Notes: a model not told the origin generated them from the sequence alone. Positions 25,667 to 34,105 are shown, counted from the first letter of the stretch. The stretch: 64,000 bases of DNA from Mucilaginibacter auburnensis (GCF_002797815.1 NZ_PGFJ01000002.1:558001-622000), one strand, 5' to 3'. Made by a program: numbers and translations.

Positions 25667-26164
25667 ATGGTAAAAACTGTTAAGATGATATGTTTCTGCG
25701 TTTTAGCACTAATAGCTACTACCCTAAACGCTAAAACACTACCGCAAAAGTTTGATAAAGGCGCTTTTTACGAGGCAATGAAGTCTGGCGATTTAGACGT
25801 TATTGAGAAAGAACTGGAAGTAGTCAGGGCATCATCAACCCCCAATAAAGATGGCTATGAAGGCGCGCTTTTAATGCGTAAAGCAGGATTGGTAAAGAGA
25901 CCAGCCGAAAAGTTAAAACACTTTAAAGCCGGTCGCATTAAGTTTGACACCGCTATAATGGCCGATAAAGACAACACAGAATACCATTTTTTGCGCTTAG
26001 CCATACAAGAACACGCGCCAAAAATTGTTAAATACAACAAAGACCTCGAAGCCGATAAAGAGTTTATCCTGAAAGAATATAAAAACCTACCGCAGGTAGT
26101 GCAGCAAGCCATTTTAGATTACACAAAAAACTCCAAGCTATTAAAGGCTCAGGACTTCAGCTAA
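25667..26164 (+). CDS. Small secreted protein at the head of the DAR operon
   Basis: A 165-residue protein with a signal peptide (KMICFCVLALIATTLNA, cleavage near residue 23). The mature part is helical and Lys/Glu-rich (EAMKSGDLDVIEKELEVV and KHFKAGRIKFDTAI), resembling a short TPR-like helical repeat. No catalytic motif was recognised. Its stop is 1 bp before the DarA start, so it is the first gene of the operon. A periplasmic accessory role for transport or folding is a guess from position. Confidence 0.65.
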   Translation: MVKTVKMICFCVLALIATTLNAKTLPQKFDKGAFYEAMKSGDLDVIEKELEVVRASSTPNKDGYEGALLMRKAGLVKRPAEKLKHFKAGRIKFDTAIMADKDNTEYHFLRLAIQEHAPKIVKYNKDLEADKEFILKEYKNLPQVVQQAILDYTKNSKLLKAQDFS

Positions 26165-26165
26165 C

Positions 26166-27065
26166 ATGAGTAAAAAAGTTTTAGCCATTTATTACTCGCA
26201 ATCGGGCCAATTGGGCGAGATAGTTGAGAATTTCACAGCCCCATTGGTGGAAGCAGGTGTATCTGTAGAGTATGTTCGCGTGCGGTTGGTTAATGAACCT
26301 AATTTCCCGTGGACGGGCGACACTTTCTTTAGTGTGATGCCCAATTGCCAGTTAGATGTTCCTGCCGAATTGCAGCCCTTTGAGTTGAAGGAGGAGAAGT
26401 ATGATCTGGTGGTATTAGGTTACCAGGCATGGTTCCTTTCGCCAAGCATTCCGTTCAACTCATTGATGCAAACACCGCAGTTAAAAGCAGTATTAAAAAA
26501 CACGCCTGTTATTACCATAACCGGCGCCCGCAACATGTGGTTGAACGCTTTTGTAAGGGTGAAAAAACTTATTAATACTGCCGGTGCAAAACTGGTTGGC
26601 AACGTGGCATTGGTAGACAAACATCCCAACCCGGTGAGTTTTGTCACAATTTTCCATTGGATGCTACACGGAAAAAAAGATAAATATCTAAACATTTTCC
26701 CTCCTCCGGGTGTTTCTGATGCTGACATTAAAAATACCAAAGCATTTGGTGAAAGCGTTCTTGAACATTTGAACACTGACAGTTGGGCCGGTTTACAGGA
26801 TAAACTGGACGCGCAAAAGGCGGTGGTTTTAAATTATAACCTGATGGTTATTGAAGGTGTGGCAGGAAAAATATTCAGGGTTTGGGCCAACTTCATTTCC
26901 AAAAGAAAAAACAAGCTACCATGGATAAGAGCTTTTAAATATTACTTATTAATTGCTTTTTTTGTTGGTGCCCCAATAGTAGTTACTATTGACGGCATAT
27001 TATTCAGGTTTACATCGCCAAAACGCAAACGGGCCCGAAAGCAGTATTACTTAAATTTAAACTAA
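26166..27065 (+). CDS. darA: DarA-like dialkylresorcinol aromatising enzyme
   Basis: A 299-residue protein with a flavodoxin-like N-terminus (VLAIYYSQSGQLGEIVENF, phosphate-binding SxSGQ type) and a hydrophobic C-terminal segment (YYLLIAFFVGAPIVVTIDG) that probably anchors it to the membrane. It matches the DarA family found next to DarB in Bacteroidota. In the characterised pathway DarB forms a cyclohexanedione and DarA oxidises it to the resorcinol. Its position directly before darB supports the call. The flavin cofactor is inferred from the fold. Confidence 0.82.
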   Translation: MSKKVLAIYYSQSGQLGEIVENFTAPLVEAGVSVEYVRVRLVNEPNFPWTGDTFFSVMPNCQLDVPAELQPFELKEEKYDLVVLGYQAWFLSPSIPFNSLMQTPQLKAVLKNTPVITITGARNMWLNAFVRVKKLINTAGAKLVGNVALVDKHPNPVSFVTIFHWMLHGKKDKYLNIFPPPGVSDADIKNTKAFGESVLEHLNTDSWAGLQDKLDAQKAVVLNYNLMVIEGVAGKIFRVWANFISKRKNKLPWIRAFKYYLLIAFFVGAPIVVTIDGILFRFTSPKRKRARKQYYLNLN

Positions 27066-27075
27066 CATAACAGGC

Positions 27076-28215
27076 ATGCCCGTTTATATTACAGATACCT
27101 CTAAATTTTTTCCTAACCAGCCGGTTGCTAATGATGAAATGGAGCAATACTTAGGCTACATTAACGGGAAACCATCAAAATCAAAAAGTATAGTATTGCG
27201 TAATAACGCCATTACTAACAGATACTACGCTTTAGAAAAAGGCGGTAAATCAACTCATACCAACGCACAGATGACAGCACTGGCGGTTAAGGAACTGTTT
27301 AAAGACGATCCTGAGAAGATAAAGGAAGTTGAACTGCTGTCATGCGGTACTTCATCGCCAGATCAAATGATGCCATCGCACGGTGTAATGACGCATGGCT
27401 GGTTGCCCGAAATGGGCGCTACCGAAGTAGTGTCGCCGGCAGGCGTTTGCTGCGCGGGTATGCACTCGCTTAAATATGCTTACTTAGCCGTTAAAACCGG
27501 CGACGTGAAACAGGCTGTGGCTACAGGTTCAGAGCGTTTTTCGGGCTTGCTGGTATCAGATGTTTTTGAGGAAGAAGCTCAGAAATTAAAAGAATTGACC
27601 GCTAACCCGTTCATCGCTTTTCAAAAAGAGTTTTTACGTTGGATGCTATCGGATGGCGCTTCGGCTTTTATGCTGAAAGATGAACCGAATAAAGACGGCA
27701 TCAGTCTTCGTATTGATTGGATTGAAGGTGTATCATACGCCAATGAAATGGATGCCTGTATGTACATGGGTGCTGAGAAAAATGCAGACGGCTCTTTGAA
27801 AGGGTTTATGGATTTTACGCCTGAAGAGGTAATGAACAAATCCATTTTCAGCATAAAACAGGATATTAACCTGCTTAGCGATAACATTGTACCGTTAGGC
27901 GGCAAAAAGATAAAGGAGATATTTGATAAAAAAGGCCTTACCGCTAAAGATATCGACTGGTTTTTACCGCATATATCCAGCAATTTCTTCAAGAGTAAAA
28001 TTTACGATCTGGTTGAAATTTACGGCGGTGGCATTCCCTACGAAAAATGGTTCATTAACTTATATACTGTTGGTAACGTTGGTGCGGCATCTGTCTATTT
28101 AATGATAGACGAACTGTTCCATAGCGACAAACTAAAAAAGGGCGAGAAAATATTGCTATTGGTGCCTGAAAGCTCACGCTTCTCGTACATGTATGCAATG
28201 TTGACGGTGGTGTAG
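27076..28215 (+). CDS. darB: DarB-like ketosynthase III (dialkylresorcinol condensation)
   Basis: A 379-residue KAS III-fold enzyme. The nucleophile is Cys126 in PAGVCCAGMHSL, the histidine is in DWFLPHISSNF and the asparagine in VGNVGAASVYL, completing the FabH triad. The N-terminus (FFPNQPVANDEMEQYLGYIN, GKPSKSKSIVLRNN) is the typical DarB sequence. In known systems it joins a beta-ketoacyl thioester to an enoyl thioester and cyclises the product. It starts 10 bp after darA, with no promoter between. Confidence 0.88.
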   Translation: MPVYITDTSKFFPNQPVANDEMEQYLGYINGKPSKSKSIVLRNNAITNRYYALEKGGKSTHTNAQMTALAVKELFKDDPEKIKEVELLSCGTSSPDQMMPSHGVMTHGWLPEMGATEVVSPAGVCCAGMHSLKYAYLAVKTGDVKQAVATGSERFSGLLVSDVFEEEAQKLKELTANPFIAFQKEFLRWMLSDGASAFMLKDEPNKDGISLRIDWIEGVSYANEMDACMYMGAEKNADGSLKGFMDFTPEEVMNKSIFSIKQDINLLSDNIVPLGGKKIKEIFDKKGLTAKDIDWFLPHISSNFFKSKIYDLVEIYGGGIPYEKWFINLYTVGNVGAASVYLMIDELFHSDKLKKGEKILLLVPESSRFSYMYAMLTVV

Positions 28216-28323
28216 ACTCACCCAACCCTCCCCTGAAGGGAGAGGGCTTAAAATTCTTTTAAAATAATATCATCAATGTAATCAATAAAAGTCTCCCCCT
28301 TTAGGGGAGATTTAGAGGGGGCT
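28214..28323. repeat. CTCCCCTTTAGGGGGAG-type repeat providing the leader of the next gene
   Basis: Two related blocks, at 28220-28249 and 28288-28322, combine CCCTCCCC and GGGGAGATTTAGAGGGGG words and can fold as hairpins. The second is nearly identical to 2279-2312. Its terminal GAGGGGG sits only 3-4 bp before the ATG at 28325, so it may serve as a ribosome-binding sequence. Confidence 0.65.
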
Positions 28324-28324
28324 A

Positions 28325-28732
28325 ATGAAAAAAGAACAAGTTCCGCAGGATATGAGCGCTTTGGGTAAAATAACCAAAGAGGTTTGCTATGCTACGGACG
28401 AAAACGGCAATTATACCACCCAGCTAAGTGATGGCTGGGATGTAAAAATTACCGCGCTGGACAAAGCCTGGGAAGAAATTGAGGACCGCGCGGAAGCGGC
28501 TCGTCAAAAAGTTTTGAATGGTGAGGCAAGTCCGCTATTGTATTTTATGGAAAAGGGGTTAATGGATATAAAATTGCTGGCCGGCTATACCGGATTTTGG
28601 CAATGGCAGGTAAAACGCCATTTAAAGCCCGACGTATTTAAAGCACTATCCGAAAAAAAGCTGCAGAAATATGCAGAAGTTTTTAATGTTACTATTGCCG
28701 ATCTGCACAACTTAAAATTTAATGACGCTTGA
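28325..28732 (+). CDS. HTH-like protein of the DAR cluster, 135 aa
   Basis: No named family was recognised. The N-terminal part (GKITKEVCYATDENGNYTTQ) looks beta-rich. The C-terminal part (MEKGLMDIKLLAGYTGFWQW, then QVKRHLKPDVFKALSEKKLQ and YAEVFNVTIADLHNL) has the helix pattern of a degenerate XRE-like helix-turn-helix. Its last 11 bp overlap the BtrH-like gene, so the two are translated together. It may be a regulator or a structural partner of the acyltransferase. Confidence 0.6.
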   Translation: MKKEQVPQDMSALGKITKEVCYATDENGNYTTQLSDGWDVKITALDKAWEEIEDRAEAARQKVLNGEASPLLYFMEKGLMDIKLLAGYTGFWQWQVKRHLKPDVFKALSEKKLQKYAEVFNVTIADLHNLKFNDA

Positions 28733-29735
28733 TTTTAACCACATACAAGCCGCCCATTGCGAAAATGGCGTTACTACAAGTTTACTAAAACACAATGGCG
28801 TTAAGCAAATTACCGAGCCATTGGCCTTTGGTATTGGCGCGGGTATATTTTTTACTTACATACCCTTTTTAAAAATAAACAACGGACCGGTAATTGCATT
28901 CCGCACTTTGCCCGGGTTAATTTTCAACCGCACCTGCAAGGCCCTGGATATTTCGGTTGTGCGCAAAAAGTTTTTTTCAAGGGAAGCGGCAGAAAAATAT
29001 TTGAATGATGAACTGGCCAAAGGTAACCCTGTTGGCTGCCAGGTAGGCGTTTACTACCTGCCCTACTTCCCTAAAGAATACCGCTTTCACTTTAACGCGC
29101 ATAACATTATAGTTTTTGGTAATGAGGATGGCAACTACCTGGTAAGCGACCCTGTTATGGAAGGCACCAACACCTTAAGCGCTTACGAGTTAGAGCGTGT
29201 GCGTTTTGCAAAAGGCGCTTTGGCTCCACGCGGGCAGCTCTATTATCCTAAAGAAAACAGACCGGTCACTGATGAGCAGATCAAGCGCGGCATTATAAGC
29301 GGTATAAAAAAGGGCGTACAAAATATGCTGCAAATACCGGGGCCAATAGCCGGAATAAGCGGTATCAAATTTACTGCGAACCGCATAAAAAAATGGCGCG
29401 ATAAACTTGGACCGAAAGACGCAGGATTATATTTAGCCCAATTGGTGCGAATGCAGGAAGAAATAGGCACAGGCGGCGGCGGGTTTCGTTATATTTACGG
29501 AGCTTTTTTGCAGGAAGCGCACCCTTACACCAAACAGGATGGTTTGTTAAATATAGCCCAGGATTTTACTGCCGCCGGCGATTTATGGCGCGAGGCGGCG
29601 GTGCATGCTGCCGGTATTTACAAGGGCCGCTTGGGTAGTCAGCAAGATTACAATACCATGGGCGATTACCTGTTAGAGGTTGCTGAGGTGGAAAAAAAGG
29701 CATTCACCGCTTTAAAAAATATAAAATGGCAATAA
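28722..29735 (+). CDS. BtrH N-terminal-domain protein (possible ACP-to-acceptor acyltransferase)
   Basis: A 337-residue cytosolic protein. The opening IQAAHCENGVTTSLLKHNGV (His12-Cys13) is the hallmark of the BtrH N-terminal domain. In butirosin synthesis BtrH transfers an acyl group from a carrier protein to an amine. A papain-like His/Asp region follows in FHFNAHNIIVFG and SDPVMEGTN. Here it lies between an HTH-like protein and an ABC exporter, with a carrier protein downstream, so transfer of a carrier-bound chain to an unknown acceptor is plausible but inferred. It overlaps the ATPase gene by 10 bp. Confidence 0.8.
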   Translation: MTLDFNHIQAAHCENGVTTSLLKHNGVKQITEPLAFGIGAGIFFTYIPFLKINNGPVIAFRTLPGLIFNRTCKALDISVVRKKFFSREAAEKYLNDELAKGNPVGCQVGVYYLPYFPKEYRFHFNAHNIIVFGNEDGNYLVSDPVMEGTNTLSAYELERVRFAKGALAPRGQLYYPKENRPVTDEQIKRGIISGIKKGVQNMLQIPGPIAGISGIKFTANRIKKWRDKLGPKDAGLYLAQLVRMQEEIGTGGGGFRYIYGAFLQEAHPYTKQDGLLNIAQDFTAAGDLWREAAVHAAGIYKGRLGSQQDYNTMGDYLLEVAEVEKKAFTALKNIKWQ

Positions 29736-30478
29736 ATAACGGTCTGGCGGTGGCTATTGAAAACATGGGGTTCAGGTATCCGGGTAATGAAAAGATATCC
29801 TATTCCGGGCTTAACCTAAACATTACCAAAGGTGAACGCTTTGGCCTGTTTGGGCCCAATGGTGCAGGCAAAACAACACTAATGAACCTGATGACCGGCG
29901 TAATACTTGCTGATAGCGGCAGCATTACCTTATTGGGTGAACAGGTTGGTCGCAATAAAAAAGCCAATAGCTTATTTGGCTTTGTTCCGCAGGATTTTTC
30001 TTTTTACTATGAACTGTCTCCTGTGGAAAACCTGGAGTTTTTTGGAGCTTGGGCAGGGTTAAATAAACTACAGATACAACAACGCACAGACGAGTTGCTG
30101 CAAATATTAAGTCTGGAAGATGTAAGACACAAAGCCGTTGGCAAATTCTCGGGCGGAATGAAACGCAGGGTAAATTTGGCCATAGGGGTTATGCACAACC
30201 CGCAAATATTGTTCTTAGATGAGCCTACAGTAGGTGTTGACGTACACACCCGCCACGCTATTTTAGACTATCTGCAAACACTTAATAATGCGGGCACTAC
30301 ACTTATCTACACATCGCACCAGTTAAGTGAGGCAGAAGACCTGTGCACACATATTGCCTTTGTTGATAAAGGCAAAATTATAGCCGAAGGCGACATTGAT
30401 GATGTACTGACAGCGCATAGACACGAGACCTTGGAAGAACTATTTATTAACTTAACCGGAAAGGCCCTGCGCGACTAA
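29726..30478 (+). CDS. ABC transporter ATP-binding protein (DAR cluster)
   Basis: A 250-residue ABC-2-type ATPase: Walker A LFGPNGAGKTTLM, signature FSGGMKRRVNLAIG, Walker B ILFLDEPTVGVD and an H-loop at YTSHQ. It pairs with the permease that follows, overlapping it as TAATG (30476-30480). It probably energises export of the lipid-like product, or its transfer across the inner membrane. Confidence 0.95.
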   Translation: MAINNGLAVAIENMGFRYPGNEKISYSGLNLNITKGERFGLFGPNGAGKTTLMNLMTGVILADSGSITLLGEQVGRNKKANSLFGFVPQDFSFYYELSPVENLEFFGAWAGLNKLQIQQRTDELLQILSLEDVRHKAVGKFSGGMKRRVNLAIGVMHNPQILFLDEPTVGVDVHTRHAILDYLQTLNNAGTTLIYTSHQLSEAEDLCTHIAFVDKGKIIAEGDIDDVLTAHRHETLEELFINLTGKALRD

Positions 30479-31758
30479 TGTTTAAGCTCTGGATATCTAT
30501 AAAAAAAGACGTAAAGGTGTTGCTGCGCGATAAAGTGGGACTGGCGCTGATGCTGGGTATGCCTATAGTTTTGGTGGTGGTGGTTACCAGCATTCAAAAC
30601 AGCACCTTTCAACTCATCAATAAAAGCAAAATTGCGGTGGCGGTTTGCAATTTAGATACAGGCTTGGCAGGCAGGCAATTGATCAAAGACATTGATAATA
30701 TTGGCTTATTCAAAGTGCTTAACCCTACAAGAAAAAACGCTGATAGCCTGCAGCAATACATGCATGATTCCGACGCTATGCTGGGCATAACCATACCCCA
30801 GAATTTTACCGAAAAGGTAAACGCGAAAGCATCCAATTCGGCAGATAAAGCCATGGCGGAGTTTAATGGCGGAGCAGATAGCACTGCCGCATCAGCGCCA
30901 CCGGAGATCGATCCATTGCAGGTGTATTACAACCCTGTTTTGCAGGAATCGTTACGCTTTTCGGTACAGGGGGCGTTGCAAAGCGCTTTACAACTGGTGG
31001 AGAGCCGTCAAACCCTGCGCACCCTTTACTATAACACTAACGAAAAAGAAATGCCTTTAGAGCTGGAAAAACAAATGCTGAGTGCCAACAGTAAGGTAAA
31101 TATGTTGCCTACATCAAAAGATGGCACCCGCAACACACCCAATGCGGCACAGCACAATGTACCGGCATGGACCATATTCGCTATGTTTTTTGTAGTGGTG
31201 TCGTTAGGAGGATCTGTAGTTCGAGAAAAAATAAGCGGTGGTTATATCCGTTTAAAAACATTGCCAACCAATTATATGGTAGGCATATTATCTAAACAGA
31301 TCACCTACCTGGTGGTAACGCTTTTACAGGCCGCTATCATTTTTTCAATGGGCATATGGCTGTTCCCTGTTATAGGGCTGCCTCCGCTTAACATACCGCA
31401 TGATGTTTTGGCATTGTTTGTAGTTACCTTAGTAACCGGCTGGTGCGCGGTTAGCTATGCTATTTGCGTGGGTGTATTTGCCGGCACACATGAGCAGGCC
31501 AACGGCTTTGGCGCCATATCCATTGTGATACTGGCTTGTATTGGTGGCTTAATGGTGCCAAGCTTTGCTATGCAGGGTTTGGCAAAAACGCTGGCTAACT
31601 TTTCGCCAATGCATTGGTGTTTACAGGCTTACTATAAAATATTTTTGGAAGGCGCATCGTTAACAGATGTGCTGACCAACCTGTTCTCCATATTGACCAT
31701 AAGCCTTGTGCTATTATTTATAACACACGTGGGGCTTAAAAAGAAAAATTTAATATAA
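30478..31758 (+). CDS. ABC-2 type permease (DAR cluster)
   Basis: A 426-residue ABC-2 permease with one N-terminal membrane helix, a large extracytoplasmic domain (about residues 45-225) and five C-terminal helices (from WTIFAMFFVVVSLGGSVVRE onward). This is the YhhJ/ABC2_membrane_3 architecture used for export. Translation is coupled to the ATPase. The carrier protein gene begins 7 bp after its stop. Substrate identity is inferred only from context. Confidence 0.9.
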   Translation: MFKLWISIKKDVKVLLRDKVGLALMLGMPIVLVVVVTSIQNSTFQLINKSKIAVAVCNLDTGLAGRQLIKDIDNIGLFKVLNPTRKNADSLQQYMHDSDAMLGITIPQNFTEKVNAKASNSADKAMAEFNGGADSTAASAPPEIDPLQVYYNPVLQESLRFSVQGALQSALQLVESRQTLRTLYYNTNEKEMPLELEKQMLSANSKVNMLPTSKDGTRNTPNAAQHNVPAWTIFAMFFVVVSLGGSVVREKISGGYIRLKTLPTNYMVGILSKQITYLVVTLLQAAIIFSMGIWLFPVIGLPPLNIPHDVLALFVVTLVTGWCAVSYAICVGVFAGTHEQANGFGAISIVILACIGGLMVPSFAMQGLAKTLANFSPMHWCLQAYYKIFLEGASLTDVLTNLFSILTISLVLLFITHVGLKKKNLI

Positions 31759-31765
31759 TTACCGA

Positions 31766-32029
31766 ATGGAAAAAGAAGCATTAAAAGAGCAACTTAAAGC
31801 ACAAATAATACAATTTTTAAACTTAACAGATCTTACCCCTGCTGATATTAAAGACAATGACCCTTTGTTTGGTGATGGTTTAGGTCTGGATTCGATCGAC
31901 TCGCTTGAATTAATTGTTCTGCTGAAAAAGGAATACGGCATCACTATTAATGACCCTAAAGAAGGCCGCAAGGCTTTGACAGACATCAGCACTATGGCTG
32001 ATTATGTTGAGGCTAACCGCACAAAATAA
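31766..32029 (+). CDS. Acyl carrier protein (DAR cluster, right arm)
   Basis: An 87-residue carrier protein with the classic site GLGLDSIDSLELIVLL, where Ser43 carries phosphopantetheine. It is the last gene of the right arm and is closed by a strong terminator at 32042-32073. It differs from the left-arm carrier (22654-22911), which has NSANLVD at the same place, so the two may serve different steps such as chain building and transfer by the BtrH-like enzyme. Confidence 0.92.
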   Translation: MEKEALKEQLKAQIIQFLNLTDLTPADIKDNDPLFGDGLGLDSIDSLELIVLLKKEYGITINDPKEGRKALTDISTMADYVEANRTK

Positions 32030-32041
32030 ATCCTTGAAAAC

Positions 32042-32080
32042 AAAGCCTGTTTATTGAACAATAAACAGGCTTTCTTTAAT
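32042..32080. terminator. Bidirectional rho-independent terminator
   Basis: A perfect 14-bp stem (32042-32055 with 32060-32073), a GAAC loop and T-runs on both strands. It separates the convergent DAR operon and universal stress protein gene. Confidence 0.92.
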
Positions 32081-32102
32081 AAGCAGTCGGGTATTCTACC
32101 AT

Positions 32103-32897
32103 TTAACATGGATAAACCATCACCGGAACAGGAACTTGAACAGGCAAACGTTTTGGTAAAGCGTTGCCAAACAGTTGCCCAAAATGATACTGCCTGTTCA
32201 TGCAAACCAGCATATCAGCTTTCATGGTATTAACCAACGTATCAACAACCTTTACCATATTGGCTTCTTTCACCTGGGTAAAAAGCAGATTGCATTTGTC
32301 TTTATATCGCCCCAAGGTATCATTGAATAATTGATTGCCGTATGACGGAACCAGATCCGGTAAACCCTGCATACAAATATGCGCTACCAGCAAGCTCACA
32401 TCATTCATCTTTGACAGATTATTTACCACCGGCGATTGGCAATATCGCAGATCTGTAAGGTAAACCATACGCTTTACTTCATTTCGTTCCGGCTTTTCGG
32501 GCAGTAACATTAGCGGGCAATTGATCTGGTTCAATACGATCTGCAGGTCAAGGCGACTGCTTTTGGCAGTATTGATAACCAAGGCGTAATTTTGCTCACG
32601 GATATGCGCTATCATTTCGATCTCGTTAAAACCGGAAGCATCAATACGGGTAACACGCGGCATGTACACCTCGCTGCTAACATCTTCCAACGCATCCTCA
32701 AAACCGTCAAAAGGTGCGGAGAATTGCCTGTAGTGCAAGTGTTTATTAATAGGTACCAATTGCCTGCTTGTAGCGTGTACCGTTTTTTGTAATTGTGCTA
32801 TGGTTATATCCTTGCCATTTTGCAAGGCGAACTGGTAGGCAAACTCATTTACATGCGTAGGGTCTGCTTGGTCTGTAATAATTAATAACTCGTTCAT
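32103..32897 (-). CDS. Universal stress protein-like protein
   Basis: A 264-residue protein whose length and layout (ELLIITDQADPTHVNEFAY at the start, a second domain from PERNEVKRMVYLTDLRYC) resemble the tandem UspA-fold proteins common in Bacteroidota. The ATP-binding G-x2-G-x9-GS motif is not obvious, so it may not bind nucleotide. It is convergent with the DAR operon. The family call is moderate. Confidence 0.55.
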   Translation of the reverse strand: MNELLIITDQADPTHVNEFAYQFALQNGKDITIAQLQKTVHATSRQLVPINKHLHYRQFSAPFDGFEDALEDVSSEVYMPRVTRIDASGFNEIEMIAHIREQNYALVINTAKSSRLDLQIVLNQINCPLMLLPEKPERNEVKRMVYLTDLRYCQSPVVNNLSKMNDVSLLVAHICMQGLPDLVPSYGNQLFNDTLGRYKDKCNLLFTQVKEANMVKVVDTLVNTMKADMLVCMNRQYHFGQLFGNALPKRLPVQVPVPVMVYPC

Positions 32898-33128
32898 ATA
32901 TGGTAGATGGACTTAATGCTTTTTAACAAGCCGTAGTATTTAATAACACACTGTTAAGCTTGTAGTTTTGCCGGTAAATACCCGATTTACACACGTTGAT
33001 TACGATTGTTACGCAAACACTTTTCGGTTGTTAGGCCCTTAAAAAGGGTAAAAACCGTTAACTTAAATGGTAATAATACGCGTGTTGTTTGAAAACCGAC
33101 AATGTAATTTCGACGGAAATAAATACCC

Positions 33129-33371
33129 ATGAAATTCCAATTATCTATACAACACCAAAACCACGAACTTGTTTTTACAGTTAGAAAAGCTGTTTACTTT
33201 AAAGATCTGGTTTATCAGATCTTTATTGAAGATCAAAACTTTATATTATATAAACGGAACGGTGTTTGGCGATCAAATATGAATAACACCAATGAGGACT
33301 TGGCACAGGAGATAGGAGCTGCTATTGCTGAGCATTGCGGCGAGTTGAATAGTTATATAACTAATATTTAG
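33129..33371 (+). CDS. Hypothetical protein, 80 aa
   Basis: A small cytosolic protein (MKFQLSIQHQNHELVFTVRK start) with beta-strand-like N-terminal half and an acidic helical C-terminus. No domain was recognised. A TAATTTCG sequence near 33103 resembles the -7 box. It has its own promoter region of 231 bp, in which I saw no other gene. Confidence 0.5.
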   Translation: MKFQLSIQHQNHELVFTVRKAVYFKDLVYQIFIEDQNFILYKRNGVWRSNMNNTNEDLAQEIGAAIAEHCGELNSYITNI

Positions 33372-33474
33372 ATTGGCGTGCTACGCCTCTCTAATGTGCC
33401 GAGGGAGGGATAAATAAACTATTTACATGTGATTTGAATTGGCTATTATTGGAATGCCTGATGATGAAGCAAAC

Positions 33475-33702
33475 TTATATATCGGAATAATATTCGGAGT
33501 GCAAATAGTCCAATATACCCGCAAATAGATCATCTCGCCCAAGAGTTACAGGCAACCAACTAAAAGTATCACCATTTTGAGCGATGATGATAGCTATATA
33601 ACCGTTGCATGAGGCAATATCTTGCACATATTTTTTTAGGATATCCACCAAGTCTGCTTTATAAGCATCTAATATTGACCGCTTTCGTTTTACTGGGGTC
33701 AA
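33475..33702 (-). CDS. Hypothetical protein, 75 aa, TTG start
   Basis: No ATG is available; the best start is TTG at 33702, with an in-frame stop ten codons upstream. The sequence ILDAYKADLVDILKKYVQDI and IAIIIAQNGDTFSWLPVTLG looks like a real alpha/beta fold, but no family was recognised. The missing standard start suggests it could be a decayed gene. Confidence 0.4.
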   Translation of the reverse strand: MTPVKRKRSILDAYKADLVDILKKYVQDIASCNGYIAIIIAQNGDTFSWLPVTLGRDDLFAGILDYLHSEYYSDI

Positions 33703-33972
33703 GGCACATTCCGGGTTGTTCTGTAAACTTCAACTTCCCCATATGTTCAAATATATCAAGATAATATATTCGAAATGAGCTTAAACAGAAGTACGGTACT
33801 TATCTATTTAGAGTAGCCCTGCATATTATTACCCACAAGAGTGGTATTAGCATCTACTTTAATTGTATTAATAAATCCCTCACAATGGAGGGATTTTATA
33901 TAGCACCACTTCTCCTTCTCCAACATATCAATATTACAAGCGCTTCTGTAGCTCCAATAGTTGCTATTTTAA
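33703..33972. other. Intergenic DNA with one orphan hairpin
   Basis: AT-rich sequence without convincing coding frames. A 9-bp stem at 33873-33881 and 33888-33896 (AAATCCCTC with GAGGGATTT), followed by a T-rich run, looks like a terminator, yet no clear gene ends beside it. It may end a small RNA or be left from a lost gene. Confidence 0.5.
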
Positions 33973-34083
33973 TTACGCCAGCTTGTTGTACTGCCACTCG
34001 GCTTTCCAGCCTCGATCGCTAAACACCTGTTTTATAGAATGTTTATACAGGATTAGCTTTTTAAAAACAAAAGCTACTACCAT
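33973..34083 (-). CDS. Tentative 36-aa small ORF
   Basis: A minus-strand frame from ATG 34083 to TAA 33973 encodes a basic, aromatic peptide (ending DRGWKAEWQYNKLA). Its later codons are G/C-rich and gene-like compared with the AT-rich surroundings, which suggests a real small protein or the tail of a decayed gene. It would be divergent from the sensor kinase. Support is weak. Confidence 0.25.
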   Translation of the reverse strand: MVVAFVFKKLILYKHSIKQVFSDRGWKAEWQYNKLA

Positions 34084-34105
34084 TGGTTGGTATAGCTAAG
34101 CAATT

